Source of the DNA: Methylomonas methanica MC09
GTDB taxonomy: Bacteria > Pseudomonadota > Gammaproteobacteria > Methylococcales > Methylomonadaceae
Length of the DNA stretch: 64,000 nucleotides
Assembly: GCF_000214665.1 (NCBI RefSeq)
Contig: NC_015572.1
Location: 4,402,001 to 4,466,000 of the forward strand
Direction: 5' to 3'
Positions within the stretch are counted from its first letter, which is position 1. Every line of letters begins with the position of its first letter. Made by a program: the position numbers and the translations under genes. This document shows positions 55,554-64,000 of this stretch, piece by piece. Below the pieces are notes generated by a model. The model made no database searches. It had not been told where the DNA came from and was given only the letters and a program-made list of their open reading frames with translations.

Positions 55554-56369
55554 CTAATAGGAAACCTCCACTTCATATCCGCTAAACTTGCGGATATTGA
55601 TCACACCGCTATCCAGTAATAGATATTGGCCCTTAATGCCTTGCAGTACGCCGGACACCTCGGGGTCTTTATCCAGGTTAAAGGATTTCACTTTGGTGGG
55701 GTATTGCAGCACCGGATAGGTAATGCTCACCGTTTCGGCATCGGCCAAAAACGCCATGGACTCGCTGCCGAATTGCTCGGCAATTGCCGATAATTGCGTC
55801 GTACATTTCGCCAGCAGCTCATCCCGCAGCGCCGGCAAATCCAACGGTTGCACGTTATTTTTCAACATCTGCTGCCAGCTGGTTTTGTCGCTGACGTGCG
55901 CGGCCAATGCCACTTCTATTAAGCCGGAAATATGTCGGGAGGCGACCTGGAATATCGGCAGGGCCTGCACCGCGCCTTGATCGATCCAGCGGGTCGGGGT
56001 TTGCGAGCGGCGGGTAATGCCCACCTTAATACCGGACGAGTTGGCCAGATAAACGATGTGCGGCTGAAAGCAAAATTCCTCGCCCCAACTGGGCTCGCGG
56101 CAGGTACCGGCGGCGTAATGACAGGTTTCCGGCTTCATGATGCACATATCGCATTGCGCCAGTTTGATAAAACAGGGATAGCAATAACCTTGATTGAAGC
56201 TTTTATTGGTCTTTTTTTGGCAATGCACGCAAAAAATACGCCCGCTATGCCGTAACTGCAGGGGTTGGCCCAGCAACGGGCTCAAATCCAACTCGGCGTC
56301 GCCAACCGGCAACCGGTAACTGACCGTTTCCGCCAATTGCGTGGTCATTTTCTGTAAACTGCCCAACAC
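55554..56369 (-). CDS. DUF2797 family zinc-cysteine protein
   Basis: A 271-aa protein of a widely conserved but uncharacterised family. Cysteine-rich N-terminus: IFCVHCQKKTNKSFNQGYCY, PCFIKLAQCDMCI, then CHYAAGTCREPSWGEEFC, suggesting zinc or iron-sulfur binding. The central HIVYLANSSGIKVGITR and TRWIDQGAVQALPIFQVASR resemble a GIY-YIG nuclease fold. GTG 56369, with GAGG 8 nt upstream, gives an N-terminus MLGSLQKM that fits the family; ATG 56348 is the alternative. Confidence 0.88.
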   Translation of the reverse strand: MLGSLQKMTTQLAETVSYRLPVGDAELDLSPLLGQPLQLRHSGRIFCVHCQKKTNKSFNQGYCYPCFIKLAQCDMCIMKPETCHYAAGTCREPSWGEEFCFQPHIVYLANSSGIKVGITRRSQTPTRWIDQGAVQALPIFQVASRHISGLIEVALAAHVSDKTSWQQMLKNNVQPLDLPALRDELLAKCTTQLSAIAEQFGSESMAFLADAETVSITYPVLQYPTKVKSFNLDKDPEVSGVLQGIKGQYLLLDSGVINIRKFSGYEVEVSY

Positions 56370-56513
56370 GGTATTAACCTCATCTTGTCGATTCAATTGG
56401 CTATAATGACAGCGTTTTCGAATTGCACAAGGCTGAAGTGAAGATGGCTGATCCCGTTTCGACCCGGCCTGTTCTTTCAGTACCGTACCCGCCGCCCTAC
56501 GCGGAACCAACCA

Positions 56514-57638
56514 GTGGCCATTAGTCCTAAACCCGTTATCCCCCGTCAAAAACCGACCGCTCGCAAAGTCATTCAAGCGGATAAGTCTCAGACACCGGCT
56601 ACCAAGAAACCCAGAAAACCGCGTAAAACGACAGCCCGCAAACGTCCGCAGCAACCCGCTTTTTGGAGCCGGCAAAACCTGCTGTTGCTGAGTCTGGAAG
56701 GCTTGGGGCTGGCGATTAGCGCTTTACTCGGCACCATGCTGATCCTGGGCTCTTCCGCCAGTACGTTTTCGGGATCGGGCTTTTTCGGCAGTTTGCTGCC
56801 GTTTGCTGCGGGGGTGGCGCTTTGGGCTCTTATTTGCGCGGTTTCCTTGCTGTTCTGGTTGAAATGGCGCGGCTGGCTGAAGGCTAAACTGGCGTTCTTG
56901 CCGGCCGGCCTCGCTTTTTGTATGGCGCTCGGCATGTTGTGGTTTGTGTTCCACGATGGCTACATCCCGGTGTTTACCCATTTCCGTAGTCTGGTGGGTG
57001 GCAAGCAGCAAGCGGCGCAAACCACGTTGGCCCATCAGGTTTATGCGGCTTATCGCCGCCATAATCAGTCGCAGTTGTTAAAATTGATCGAACGCGCCGA
57101 ACCGTTCGCGGCGGACATTCGGCAGGCGGCAAAAACCTTTGCCGTGGATGAACATCTGCTGCTGGGTATCGCGGCCACCGAATCGTCCTTTCAACCGCGC
57201 ACCAGCCAGGACGGCGGCCAGGGTTTGTTTCAAATCACGGCCGTGCCCAAATTTATTTTGCGGCAGGCCAGTGAAAAACTGGCCGTCAAACAACTGGATT
57301 TGGCCAATCCTCGTCACAATGCCTTTATTGCCGCCGCCACACTGAAACATTATCTGGCTGAAATGAAAGACGACCTGTTTCTGGGGCTGTTGGCATACAA
57401 CATCGGCCCACGAAATGGCGGTCTGCGTTTTATCATGCAAAAATACGGCGCCGACGATTTTGTCACCATGCAGCCCTACATTCAGCAACTGCCGCGCGAT
57501 TATCCGATTCGGGTTTTAGCTTATGCCTTGGCATTTAAGTTATGGCAACAAGAAGGTAAGTTGCTGGCCTACGAAGCAGCCGAAAACGCGATACGCATTC
57601 AGCAATTGGGTATTCCGGGTCTGGTTACGGCTTTTTAG
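56514..57638 (+). CDS. Membrane-anchored lytic transglycosylase (SLT domain)
   Basis: A 374-aa protein with a basic, disordered N-terminus (Lys/Arg/Pro-rich to residue 48), about three membrane helices (around 58-78, 90-117 and 128-147) and a C-terminal soluble lytic transglycosylase domain. The catalytic Glu is in GIAATESSFQPRT, followed by GGQGLFQIT and LLAYNIGPRNGGL. It cleaves peptidoglycan without water, forming anhydro ends. The multi-helix anchor is unlike the single lipoprotein anchor of Mlt proteins. The start is GTG 56514, divergent from the DUF2797 gene. Confidence 0.88.
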   Translation: MAISPKPVIPRQKPTARKVIQADKSQTPATKKPRKPRKTTARKRPQQPAFWSRQNLLLLSLEGLGLAISALLGTMLILGSSASTFSGSGFFGSLLPFAAGVALWALICAVSLLFWLKWRGWLKAKLAFLPAGLAFCMALGMLWFVFHDGYIPVFTHFRSLVGGKQQAAQTTLAHQVYAAYRRHNQSQLLKLIERAEPFAADIRQAAKTFAVDEHLLLGIAATESSFQPRTSQDGGQGLFQITAVPKFILRQASEKLAVKQLDLANPRHNAFIAAATLKHYLAEMKDDLFLGLLAYNIGPRNGGLRFIMQKYGADDFVTMQPYIQQLPRDYPIRVLAYALAFKLWQQEGKLLAYEAAENAIRIQQLGIPGLVTAF

Positions 57639-60600
57639 AGACTAAATTTAAACTCATCGGCTACCACCGGCCGGCCGAAATAATAGCCTTGGTAGAATAG
57701 ACAGCCTTTGGCTTTTAAAAACTCCACTTGGCTCTCATCTTCCACACCTTCGGCGATCACATTCAAGCCCAGACTTTTGGTCATCATGATGATGGTTTCC
57801 ACGATCACCGCCGCGTTGGGATCGTTAATATGCCGCACAAAGCTTTGATCAATTTTCAATTGGCTTAACGGCAGGCTTTTTAGATACGACAAAGACGAAT
57901 ATCCCACGCCGAAATCGTCGATGGAGATTCTCACCCCCATGGCCTGTAAGGCATGCATCTTGGCGATAGTGTCATCGATATGTTCGATCACGCAGCCCTC
58001 GGTCAATTCAATGACCAACCGCTTGGCATTGACACCGGCATCCAGCAAAGCCTGTCTGACCTGTTGCACAAACCCCGCCTGCCGAAACTGCCGGGAACTG
58101 ACATTCACCGCTATATGGTCTATTTTGTTGCCTTGCGCGTCCCAGGCCTTGATTTGTTGACAGGCTTCATGCAAAACCCAGGCGCCTATCGGCAATATCA
58201 GATGAGTGTCTTCCGCCAGCGGAATAAATTCGGCGGGCGAAATCATGCCTTTTTCCGGATGTATCCAACGTATTAAGGCTTCCGCACTCACCACCCGCAG
58301 TTGATCGTTAACCTGCGGTTGATAATGCAGCACAAATTGCCGATCTTGTAAGGCTAAGCGCATTTCCTTTTCCAAGGTCAGGCGCCTGTCCGCAGCGACC
58401 TGCATGGCCGGTTTGAAAAAGCTGATGCCGTTGCGCCCGCTCTCCTTGGCCCGGTACATGGCGGTATCGGCCTGCTGAATAATGTCTTCCGGTTGTTCGG
58501 CGGTTTCCGGGTACAAGGTCACCCCTATACTGGTGGAAAAATGGTGTTCGCTACCCTGCACTACAAAAGGCTGATTGATGGCCAACAGAATCTTCTCCGC
58601 CAGCATGGCGGCGTGATTAGTGGCCTGTTGCAGACTCAGGAAACGCCCCGGCACCATAATAATAAATTCATCGCCACCCAGGCGGCAGGCGGTATCTTCC
58701 TGGCGGATGATCGAATGCAGGCGCTGCGCCACCTGAATCAACAACTCATCGCCCACCTGATGGCCCCGGGAATCGTTAAGGTTTTTGAAATGATCCAGAT
58801 CCAGAAAGAATAAGGCGCCGAAACGCGAATGGCGCTTGGCGGCGGCAATTTCCTGTTGCAGCCGGTCCAGCAACAAGCGCCGGTTGGGCAGGTTGGTCAA
58901 CGGATCGTAGTAGGCCAGGTTATGGATTTCCTGTTCGGCGGCTTTCTTGTCGCTAACGTCGGAAAATATCGCCACATAATGTATCAGACTATTCTGCTGG
59001 TCCCGCACCCCGGTTACGGTCAACAGTTCCGGAAACACGGTACCGTTTTTGCGGCGGTTCCAGATTTCCCCTTTCCATTGATTATTCTTGGTCAGCTGTC
59101 TATACATTTCCCTGTAAAACGCTTGGTCATGGTAACCGGACGCTAATATGCGGGGATTTTGGCCGATAGCCTCTTCGGCACTGTAACCGGTGATGTCGCT
59201 AAAGGCTCTATTCACCCGCAGAATATTACCTTCGGCATCGGTAACCACAATCGCTTCATGCGATTCAAAGGTGGTGGCGGCCACCCGCAGTTCATTTTCC
59301 TGCTGTTGGCGGATGGAAATTTCCTGGTTTAAGGCTGCATTGCTGCTCAATAAATCCTGGGTGCGTTTTTCGACCATTTCCTCTACACGGGCGGTACGGC
59401 CCGTCAATAACAGCAAACCGAACCCAGTCAAACCGCACAGTAAAAACCCGCCTAATATCAGCCAATTAAAGCGTAAGGATTGTTGCTGACTAAAAAAATT
59501 CGCGGCCGGCCAATAACTGAACCGCCACTGCCGACCCGCGACCTGCATTTGATGAGTAATCGTCAAATTAGACAGTTGCAAAGTCCTATGAAAATCGGCG
59601 GGCAGATTACTGTATATCAATTGACCGTCATCCTGAATCGTCATCAACAATTGCAATTCTTTATGGCCCAACCACTCAAATATGCCGTCAATATCGGTAT
59701 CGATACGAAACACACAGGCGACAAACCCCAGAAAAGCGTCCTGACGGTCTTTTGCGGTGCTCAAACCCGATTTGTTATAAACCGGCGAGTAAACCACCAC
59801 GCCTGGACGGCTAACATTATCTTGGATCAATTGAATAGGACTGGCGGCCCGGGTATTACCCGTGTCTATCACGTTGGAAATGATGGGTGCAATCTGGGGG
59901 TTGCTGGAAATATCGTATCCTAAAGCCGCTTCATTGCCGCTAGCGGGCACCACAAAGGTTACCGGGAAATAGGCCGGCTTGGGTTTTGCCGGTTCCAAAC
60001 CGCCGCCGGGGTGTAGTTGCCGAATAACCGCAGCGTGTCGCGCTTCCCAATTCGCCCTTTCCCGGTCGCTGACCCGAGGCGTCCACTCCAAAATACCGCT
60101 GCTCCGGTCCCGAATGGTTTCGGCAAAATGCTCGAATTCTTCGCGACTAACGTGTTTGGAACTATCGAACAGCGCCTTAAGCGCCAGGTTGGTGGCCATA
60201 TGATTCCGCATATGCTCTTGAACAGTGGCATGCAACAATTCCACTTGCCGCTGAAACTGGCTGCCAAGGCGCTGTTGTTCCTGGCGCAGACTCAGTTCGA
60301 ATGCGGCCACTACCAATAAAATCACGGTAAAAAGCGGCAGCAACACAAAACGGCGCCGCGCGTGCCAAATGGCTCTCGGCCTGCCTAAAAACAGCAGGGT
60401 CATCGGCGCGAAAACAGCCGCGCCTATGGTATCGCCCATCCACCAGGTCACCCAGCTATCGGGGACACTGGAGAAACCGATCACGCCCCGGAAAACCAAA
60501 TAAGCCACTCCCACGGAGGCCGACACCAAACAACTGAGCGTAATCAAGACGAAAAAGTGCAGAATTTTTTTATCTTCGATCAACGGGTCATGCCTGCCGA

Positions 60601-60928
60601 CATAACGATTGATCAGCCACATACCCAGCCAGGCTTGTAAACTACAACCGATCGCCACCCAGGAACCGATACCCACGGATACCAGAACCTTGGCGGCACT
60701 GGAGATATCGAGAAAAGCGTAACACTGTGCAACCAGAGCCCCTAGAAAAATCCCAGGCAGCACAATCTCGCCATAGGCGAGCATCAACGCCAACGCCACG
60801 CCCGCAGCCGGCCAAACCGGACTGGCGTTACTTGGAGGCACAGCCAATAAGGTACCGACCCAACCGGCGGCAAAATAGCCTGCCATAGCTGCAATATTCA
60901 GAAATATCTTATATTTCAAGATTCGCAT
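57635..60928 (-). CDS. MASE1-CHASE-PAS-GGDEF-EAL cyclic-di-GMP signalling protein
   Basis: A 1097-aa membrane protein: MASE1 multi-helix sensor (about 1-215, WPAAGVALALMLAYGEIVLP), a periplasmic CHASE domain (AETIRDRSSGILEWTPRVS), a membrane helix, PAS (AIVVTDAEGNILRVNRAFSD), GGDEF with the intact CRLGGDEFIIMVPG active site, and EAL with SAEALIRWIHPE and DDFGVGYSSLSYLKSLPLSQ intact. Both synthesis and hydrolysis of cyclic di-GMP are possible; one domain may dominate. Its stop overlaps the end of the convergent transglycosylase by 4 bp. Confidence 0.94.
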   Translation of the reverse strand: MRILKYKIFLNIAAMAGYFAAGWVGTLLAVPPSNASPVWPAAGVALALMLAYGEIVLPGIFLGALVAQCYAFLDISSAAKVLVSVGIGSWVAIGCSLQAWLGMWLINRYVGRHDPLIEDKKILHFFVLITLSCLVSASVGVAYLVFRGVIGFSSVPDSWVTWWMGDTIGAAVFAPMTLLFLGRPRAIWHARRRFVLLPLFTVILLVVAAFELSLRQEQQRLGSQFQRQVELLHATVQEHMRNHMATNLALKALFDSSKHVSREEFEHFAETIRDRSSGILEWTPRVSDRERANWEARHAAVIRQLHPGGGLEPAKPKPAYFPVTFVVPASGNEAALGYDISSNPQIAPIISNVIDTGNTRAASPIQLIQDNVSRPGVVVYSPVYNKSGLSTAKDRQDAFLGFVACVFRIDTDIDGIFEWLGHKELQLLMTIQDDGQLIYSNLPADFHRTLQLSNLTITHQMQVAGRQWRFSYWPAANFFSQQQSLRFNWLILGGFLLCGLTGFGLLLLTGRTARVEEMVEKRTQDLLSSNAALNQEISIRQQQENELRVAATTFESHEAIVVTDAEGNILRVNRAFSDITGYSAEEAIGQNPRILASGYHDQAFYREMYRQLTKNNQWKGEIWNRRKNGTVFPELLTVTGVRDQQNSLIHYVAIFSDVSDKKAAEQEIHNLAYYDPLTNLPNRRLLLDRLQQEIAAAKRHSRFGALFFLDLDHFKNLNDSRGHQVGDELLIQVAQRLHSIIRQEDTACRLGGDEFIIMVPGRFLSLQQATNHAAMLAEKILLAINQPFVVQGSEHHFSTSIGVTLYPETAEQPEDIIQQADTAMYRAKESGRNGISFFKPAMQVAADRRLTLEKEMRLALQDRQFVLHYQPQVNDQLRVVSAEALIRWIHPEKGMISPAEFIPLAEDTHLILPIGAWVLHEACQQIKAWDAQGNKIDHIAVNVSSRQFRQAGFVQQVRQALLDAGVNAKRLVIELTEGCVIEHIDDTIAKMHALQAMGVRISIDDFGVGYSSLSYLKSLPLSQLKIDQSFVRHINDPNAAVIVETIIMMTKSLGLNVIAEGVEDESQVEFLKAKGCLFYQGYYFGRPVVADEFKFSL

Positions 60929-61113
60929 AATCCTTTAGCGATTTAACCCTTGGGTGTGCATACGAATGCGCCTAAATGGAAACAAAAAACAGGGGACATA
61001 AAATTGCGATACCTTTCCAGAAAAAAGCGGTTTAATCATCTCAACGCGGAATTAAGCGTTAGTTGCCGGCTAGTTGTGGCATAGCCGATGCTGCCGGGGT
61101 TATCGGCCGAACA

Positions 61114-61587
61114 TTACTGTAATCGCCCCAAGCTATCCACGCTAAACGCTTTGCCGAATCCAGCCACGAACTGCCCCGTTTGGGGTTGCAATACCAGCAA
61201 ATGAAAATCCGGCAGGGTACGCAAAACATCTACAATTTCGCCAAACTTAAGCGCCATGGCATCCAACTTTTGAGCGTAATCCTCATGGGATTTGCTGATT
61301 TCCCGAACCACGCAGTCGAACGTTAACCGCTGCCGTGCAAATGGATTACTGGCGGTCGCTTCCGGTTCGATGAACAAAATGGATGCCTGCGGCTGGGCCA
61401 GTAAATTTTGGGTGTGCCGGGCCAGCTCGCTAATAAAGATATAAAAACCTGTTTCATCGCGAAAATAAGGCGCATAGCTAATGGCGACAGCACCGTCAAC
61501 AGAGCGGCTTGCTATTAACAAACTGTTCTGCCGCCGAATTAATTCATCGCAAGCATTTTGCAGATTGTGGAGTTCCGAGTCATCCAT
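61114..61587 (-). CDS. HugZ-like pyridoxamine 5'-phosphate oxidase family protein
   Basis: A 157-aa split-barrel flavin- or heme-binding protein: RRQNSLLIASRSVDGAVAIS, FRDETGFYIFISELARHTQN, ASILFIEPEATASNPFARQR and a C-terminal FHLLVLQPQTGQFVAGFGKA that matches the HugZ type, a heme-degrading enzyme. It is shorter than canonical HugZ (about 250 aa) as it lacks the C-terminal DUF2470 domain. It lies 5 bp after tag on the same strand. Confidence 0.85.
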   Translation of the reverse strand: MDDSELHNLQNACDELIRRQNSLLIASRSVDGAVAISYAPYFRDETGFYIFISELARHTQNLLAQPQASILFIEPEATASNPFARQRLTFDCVVREISKSHEDYAQKLDAMALKFGEIVDVLRTLPDFHLLVLQPQTGQFVAGFGKAFSVDSLGRLQ

Positions 61588-61592
61588 TGGCG

Positions 61593-62159
61593 CTAAGCCT
61601 TATTTAATTGCGAATGTCGGAAACAATCGACGGTGTGATCGTTTACCATCCCTACCGCCTGCATGTAAGCATAGCAAATGGTTTTACCGACAAATTTGAA
61701 GCCGCGTTTCTGCAAGTCTTTACTCATATTGACGGACTCATCGCTAAAGGCAGGTATTTGGGCATGGGTCTGCCAATTATTTTGTTGCGGCGCACCGCCT
61801 ATGAACCGCCAGATATAGGCGTCGAAACTGCCAAAGGCCTGCCGCACGTCTAAAAATGCCCGGGCGTTAGCCACGGCGGCCTGAATTTTCAGGCGATTGC
61901 GCACAATACCCGGGTTTGCCAATAAGGCATTGATTTTCTTTTGATCGTAAGCGGCGATTTTTTCCGCCTCGAAGCAATCGAAGGCCTGCCGGTAGGCTTC
62001 GCGTTTATCCAAAATTGTGCGCCAGCTCAACCCAGCCTGCGCACCTTCCAAAATCAGGAATTCAAATAATTGCCTATCATCATGCAACGGAACGCCCCAT
62101 TCATGATCGTGATAATGTTCTTCGCTCGCGCTGACCAAGGCCCATTGACACTTGTTCAT
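61593..62159 (-). CDS. tag: DNA-3-methyladenine glycosylase I
   Basis: Removes 3-methyladenine from alkylated DNA. The 188-aa protein begins MNKCQWALVSASEEHYHDHE with a zinc-ligand cysteine, then WGVPLHDDRQLFEFLILEGA, AGLSWRTILDKREAYRQAF, and ends with the zinc-binding CYAYMQAVGMVNDHTVDCFR (His and Cys). It overlaps yajD by 4 bp. Confidence 0.96.
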   Translation of the reverse strand: MNKCQWALVSASEEHYHDHEWGVPLHDDRQLFEFLILEGAQAGLSWRTILDKREAYRQAFDCFEAEKIAAYDQKKINALLANPGIVRNRLKIQAAVANARAFLDVRQAFGSFDAYIWRFIGGAPQQNNWQTHAQIPAFSDESVNMSKDLQKRGFKFVGKTICYAYMQAVGMVNDHTVDCFRHSQLNKA

Positions 62160-62518
62160 TTGCTTTTCTGCAGCATGCTCTTCAAATCGGCAAATGGACT
62201 GAAAGTAGCTTGCGGACCTTTGGATTCCGCGCCGCCTTTACTGCCGTAACGGGTTTGTTCTTCGTAGCGCTGATGCTCGTTATCGTGGCAATACAGACAC
62301 AACAACTCCCAATTGCTGCCATCGGCGGGATTGTTATCGTGATTGTGATCGGTATGGTGCACGGTTAATTCGCGCAGGTTTTTATGATCGAATTCGCGCG
62401 CGCAACGCCCGCAAATCCAGGGAAACAGTTTTAAAGCCTGCTCCCTATAACCTTTTTCGCGTTCTTCTTTACTGCGCCGGGCTTCGGCAACAATTTGATG
62501 GGCTTTATTCTGTGACAT
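62156..62518 (-). CDS. yajD: HNH nuclease YajD family
   Basis: A 120-aa protein with an HNH fold: paired cysteines WICGRCAREFD, the core LTVHHTDHNHDNNPADGSNW and a second pair LLCLYCHDNEHQRYEEQ. This is the YajD pattern; the cellular target is unknown. ATG 62518 is preferred because GGAG lies 7 nt upstream; the frame from 62536 overlaps moaA. Confidence 0.92.
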   Translation of the reverse strand: MSQNKAHQIVAEARRSKEEREKGYREQALKLFPWICGRCAREFDHKNLRELTVHHTDHNHDNNPADGSNWELLCLYCHDNEHQRYEEQTRYGSKGGAESKGPQATFSPFADLKSMLQKSK

Positions 62519-62535
62519 AGCTTTCTCCGCTTGCA

Positions 62536-63543
62536 TTAACCGCCGGTTACGTTCATATGCCGTAAAATGACCGGCTGTTCGTGAATATTGAATTCGTGTT
62601 TTTCGGGTTTGATCTGCATGGCGTTGATGATAGCGTGCTTTAGCGCAGGCATATTTCCCGGATATTGTCTGACAACGGCTTTTAAATCCACCGAATGTTC
62701 ATTGCCCAGGCACAGCAGCAAACGGCCTTCCGCTGTCAGGCGCACCCGGTTACAACTGGCGCAAAAGTTGGCACTATGCGGCGAAATAAACCCCACCCGG
62801 CTATCGCTTCCGGCCACCTTAAAATAATCCGACGGCCCGCCGGTTTTATCCGGCATGGCTTGCAACGTAAAACGTTGCAATAAATCCTGTTTGATCAATT
62901 GGCTGGGATAATACGCTTCGGCCCTATTGTGACTATCCACCGTACCCAAAGGCATTTCTTCAATGAAACTGATATCCAGATTCCGGTCTGCAGCGAATTC
63001 CACCAAATCCGCCACTTCGCGATGGTTCCGGTTTTTCAATATCACCGCATTGAGCTTGATTCTTTGAAACCCGGCTTCACGCGCTACATTAATACCTTTA
63101 AGCACATTTTCCAGATCGCCGGTGCGTGTCAAGGTTTTAAACAATACCGGATCCAAGGTATCCAGACTGATATTAAGGCGTTTGACGCCGGCCGTTCTTA
63201 AATCGTGCGCCATCTGCGCCAATTTGGAGCCATTGCTGGTCATCACCAATTCATCCAGGCCGGTCAAGCCGCCGAGTTGCCGCAATAGATCCAATGCGCC
63301 TTTACGAACTAAGGGCTCGCCGCCGGTAATGCGGATTTTGTTAACCCCCAACTCGGTAAAGGCCCGACAGATAAACTGTATTTCCTCCAAACTTAAAATT
63401 TGCTTGCGCGGCAAAAACACCATGTCTTCCGACATGCAATAAACACAACGAAAATCGCAGCGATCGGTGATCGAAACGCGTAAATAATGGACGACACGAC
63501 CGAAACGATCGACAAGCTTTGCAGGGAGAGTAGAATCAGTCAT
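62536..63543 (-). CDS. moaA: GTP 3',8-cyclase MoaA
   Basis: Radical SAM enzyme for the first step of molybdenum cofactor synthesis. The 335-aa protein has RVSITDRCDFRCVYCMSEDM with the CxxxCxxC cluster site, ITGGEPLVRKG, the second cluster FCASCNRVRLTAEGRLLLC, and the C-terminal Gly-Gly needed for activity. ATG 63543 is chosen over TTG 63570. No other moa genes are in the window. Confidence 0.97.
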   Translation of the reverse strand: MTDSTLPAKLVDRFGRVVHYLRVSITDRCDFRCVYCMSEDMVFLPRKQILSLEEIQFICRAFTELGVNKIRITGGEPLVRKGALDLLRQLGGLTGLDELVMTSNGSKLAQMAHDLRTAGVKRLNISLDTLDPVLFKTLTRTGDLENVLKGINVAREAGFQRIKLNAVILKNRNHREVADLVEFAADRNLDISFIEEMPLGTVDSHNRAEAYYPSQLIKQDLLQRFTLQAMPDKTGGPSDYFKVAGSDSRVGFISPHSANFCASCNRVRLTAEGRLLLCLGNEHSVDLKAVVRQYPGNMPALKHAIINAMQIKPEKHEFNIHEQPVILRHMNVTGG

Positions 63544-63811
63544 GACAATAGTTAAAATGTTGACTTGCAAATGGTAACACAGGGCCGGCGGAGCCGATTA
63601 TTCAGTAATAGGCCTGCAGCACCGTCAGTCTTTTGCCGGACGGCAGCCCTTCTCTTGGCACCGAATATGCTGGCATTACGACACCGCGATCTGCAACTGG
63701 TTTCAAAAGCACTGTACTCGGTTTAAAAAATTAATTTGCCTGCGGAGTTTGCATTTTTTTTACGATCAGCTAAACCTATTACATAAGATATGTTTTTACA
63801 GGAGAAAAATC

Positions 63812-64000
63812 ATGAAAACCGTTGATTTTTTTTACCTTATCAGACGCTTGATCAAGCCCATATTAGTCGGCTTTTTGATGTGTTACGCCTTACCCGCCGT
63901 TGCGGCACCACCCACCGCCGAAGACTTTAATAAATCCAGTAAGCTGGTGTTGACCTTATCCGATAAGTGGCTGGAACCTAATGTACAAAACAGCCTACGC
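63812..64000 (+). CDS. Secreted protein of unknown function (partial, cut by the window end)
   Basis: Sixty-three codons are visible, opened by an ATG with AGGAG about 8-12 nt upstream. The N-terminus is a signal peptide with a basic start and hydrophobic core (LVGFLMCYALPAVAAPP), then a mature start (TAEDFNKSSKLVLTLSDKWL). Too little remains to assign a family. Confidence 0.75.
   Translation, partial: MKTVDFFYLIRRLIKPILVGFLMCYALPAVAAPPTAEDFNKSSKLVLTLSDKWLEPNVQNSLR

Noticed and set aside
60985..61015. GGGGACATAAAATTGCG-type sequence near 60,990
   Set aside because: It recalls fragments near REP-type transposases but no transposase or second copy is visible.

Overview
The window looks like a chromosomal segment of a gammaproteobacterial methanotroph, most likely Methylomonas or a close relative. 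This is inference from gene content and order, not from a search: pdxA-rsmA, leuC-leuD-leuB-asd-fimV and surE-pcm neighbourhoods, a PEP-CTERM-type secreted protein, and a 251-bp hairpin-rich repeat of a kind I associate with methanotroph genomes. Core genes are moderately GC-rich. Several accessory genes are clearly AT-rich.

Region 1 (1-17,769, almost all minus strand) is motility and flagellin glycosylation. It holds a partial CheY, a ligand-domain-less chemoreceptor, two FlaG proteins, fliT-fliS-fliD, a flagellin with a clear sigma-28 promoter, and directly upstream a pseudaminic acid operon (pseB-pseC-pseF-pseG-...-pseI). Inside that operon sit three non-canonical genes: a methyltransferase, a fused ComA-ComB protein (phosphosulfolactate synthase plus 2-phosphosulfolactate phosphatase) and an ATP-grasp ligase, while pseH is absent. 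My inference is a pathway that makes 3-sulfolactate and couples it to an amino sugar, giving a sulfonated flagellar glycan. This is the strongest candidate for an undescribed system. A plus-strand pair (TPR/ATP-grasp protein plus SerC-like aminotransferase) interrupts the flagellar genes.

Region 2 (17,929-25,124) has a beta-CASP metallo-hydrolase, a Sel1-repeat gene followed by a textbook integron attC-like site, an AT-rich membrane-protein gene ending in what looks like half an attC, a large divergent Hsp70, and a PEP-CTERM protein with a structured leader.

Region 3 (25,172-32,866) is a compact heme d1 operon: a cytochrome cd1-type protein (NirS-like, with NirN/NirF-like features), two small cytochromes c, a DUF3465 protein, and nirF-nirD-nirL-nirG-nirH-nirJ. 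It is divergent from a MarR regulator that carries a C-terminal four-cysteine cluster and has a 17-bp palindrome in front of it.

Region 4 (32,909-42,030) is housekeeping (pdxA, rsmA, adk, leuCDB, asd). A MntA/HepT toxin-antitoxin pair is inserted in the pdxA-rsmA junction, and an AT-rich gene with a HEPN-like motif is flanked by the 251-bp inverted repeats, whose hairpins show a compensatory base change.

Region 5 (42,101-64,000) has a FimV/HubP-like polar protein, an HD-GYP response regulator, a 1474-aa hybrid kinase with three periplasmic binding domains, pcm-surE, an Smr protein, a mismatch DNA glycosylase, three accessory hypothetical genes, a DUF2797 protein, a lytic transglycosylase, a MASE1-CHASE-PAS-GGDEF-EAL protein, a HugZ-like protein, tag, yajD, moaA and a truncated secreted protein at the right edge. 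Cyclic-di-GMP turnover genes are prominent here and fit with the polar and flagellar functions elsewhere.
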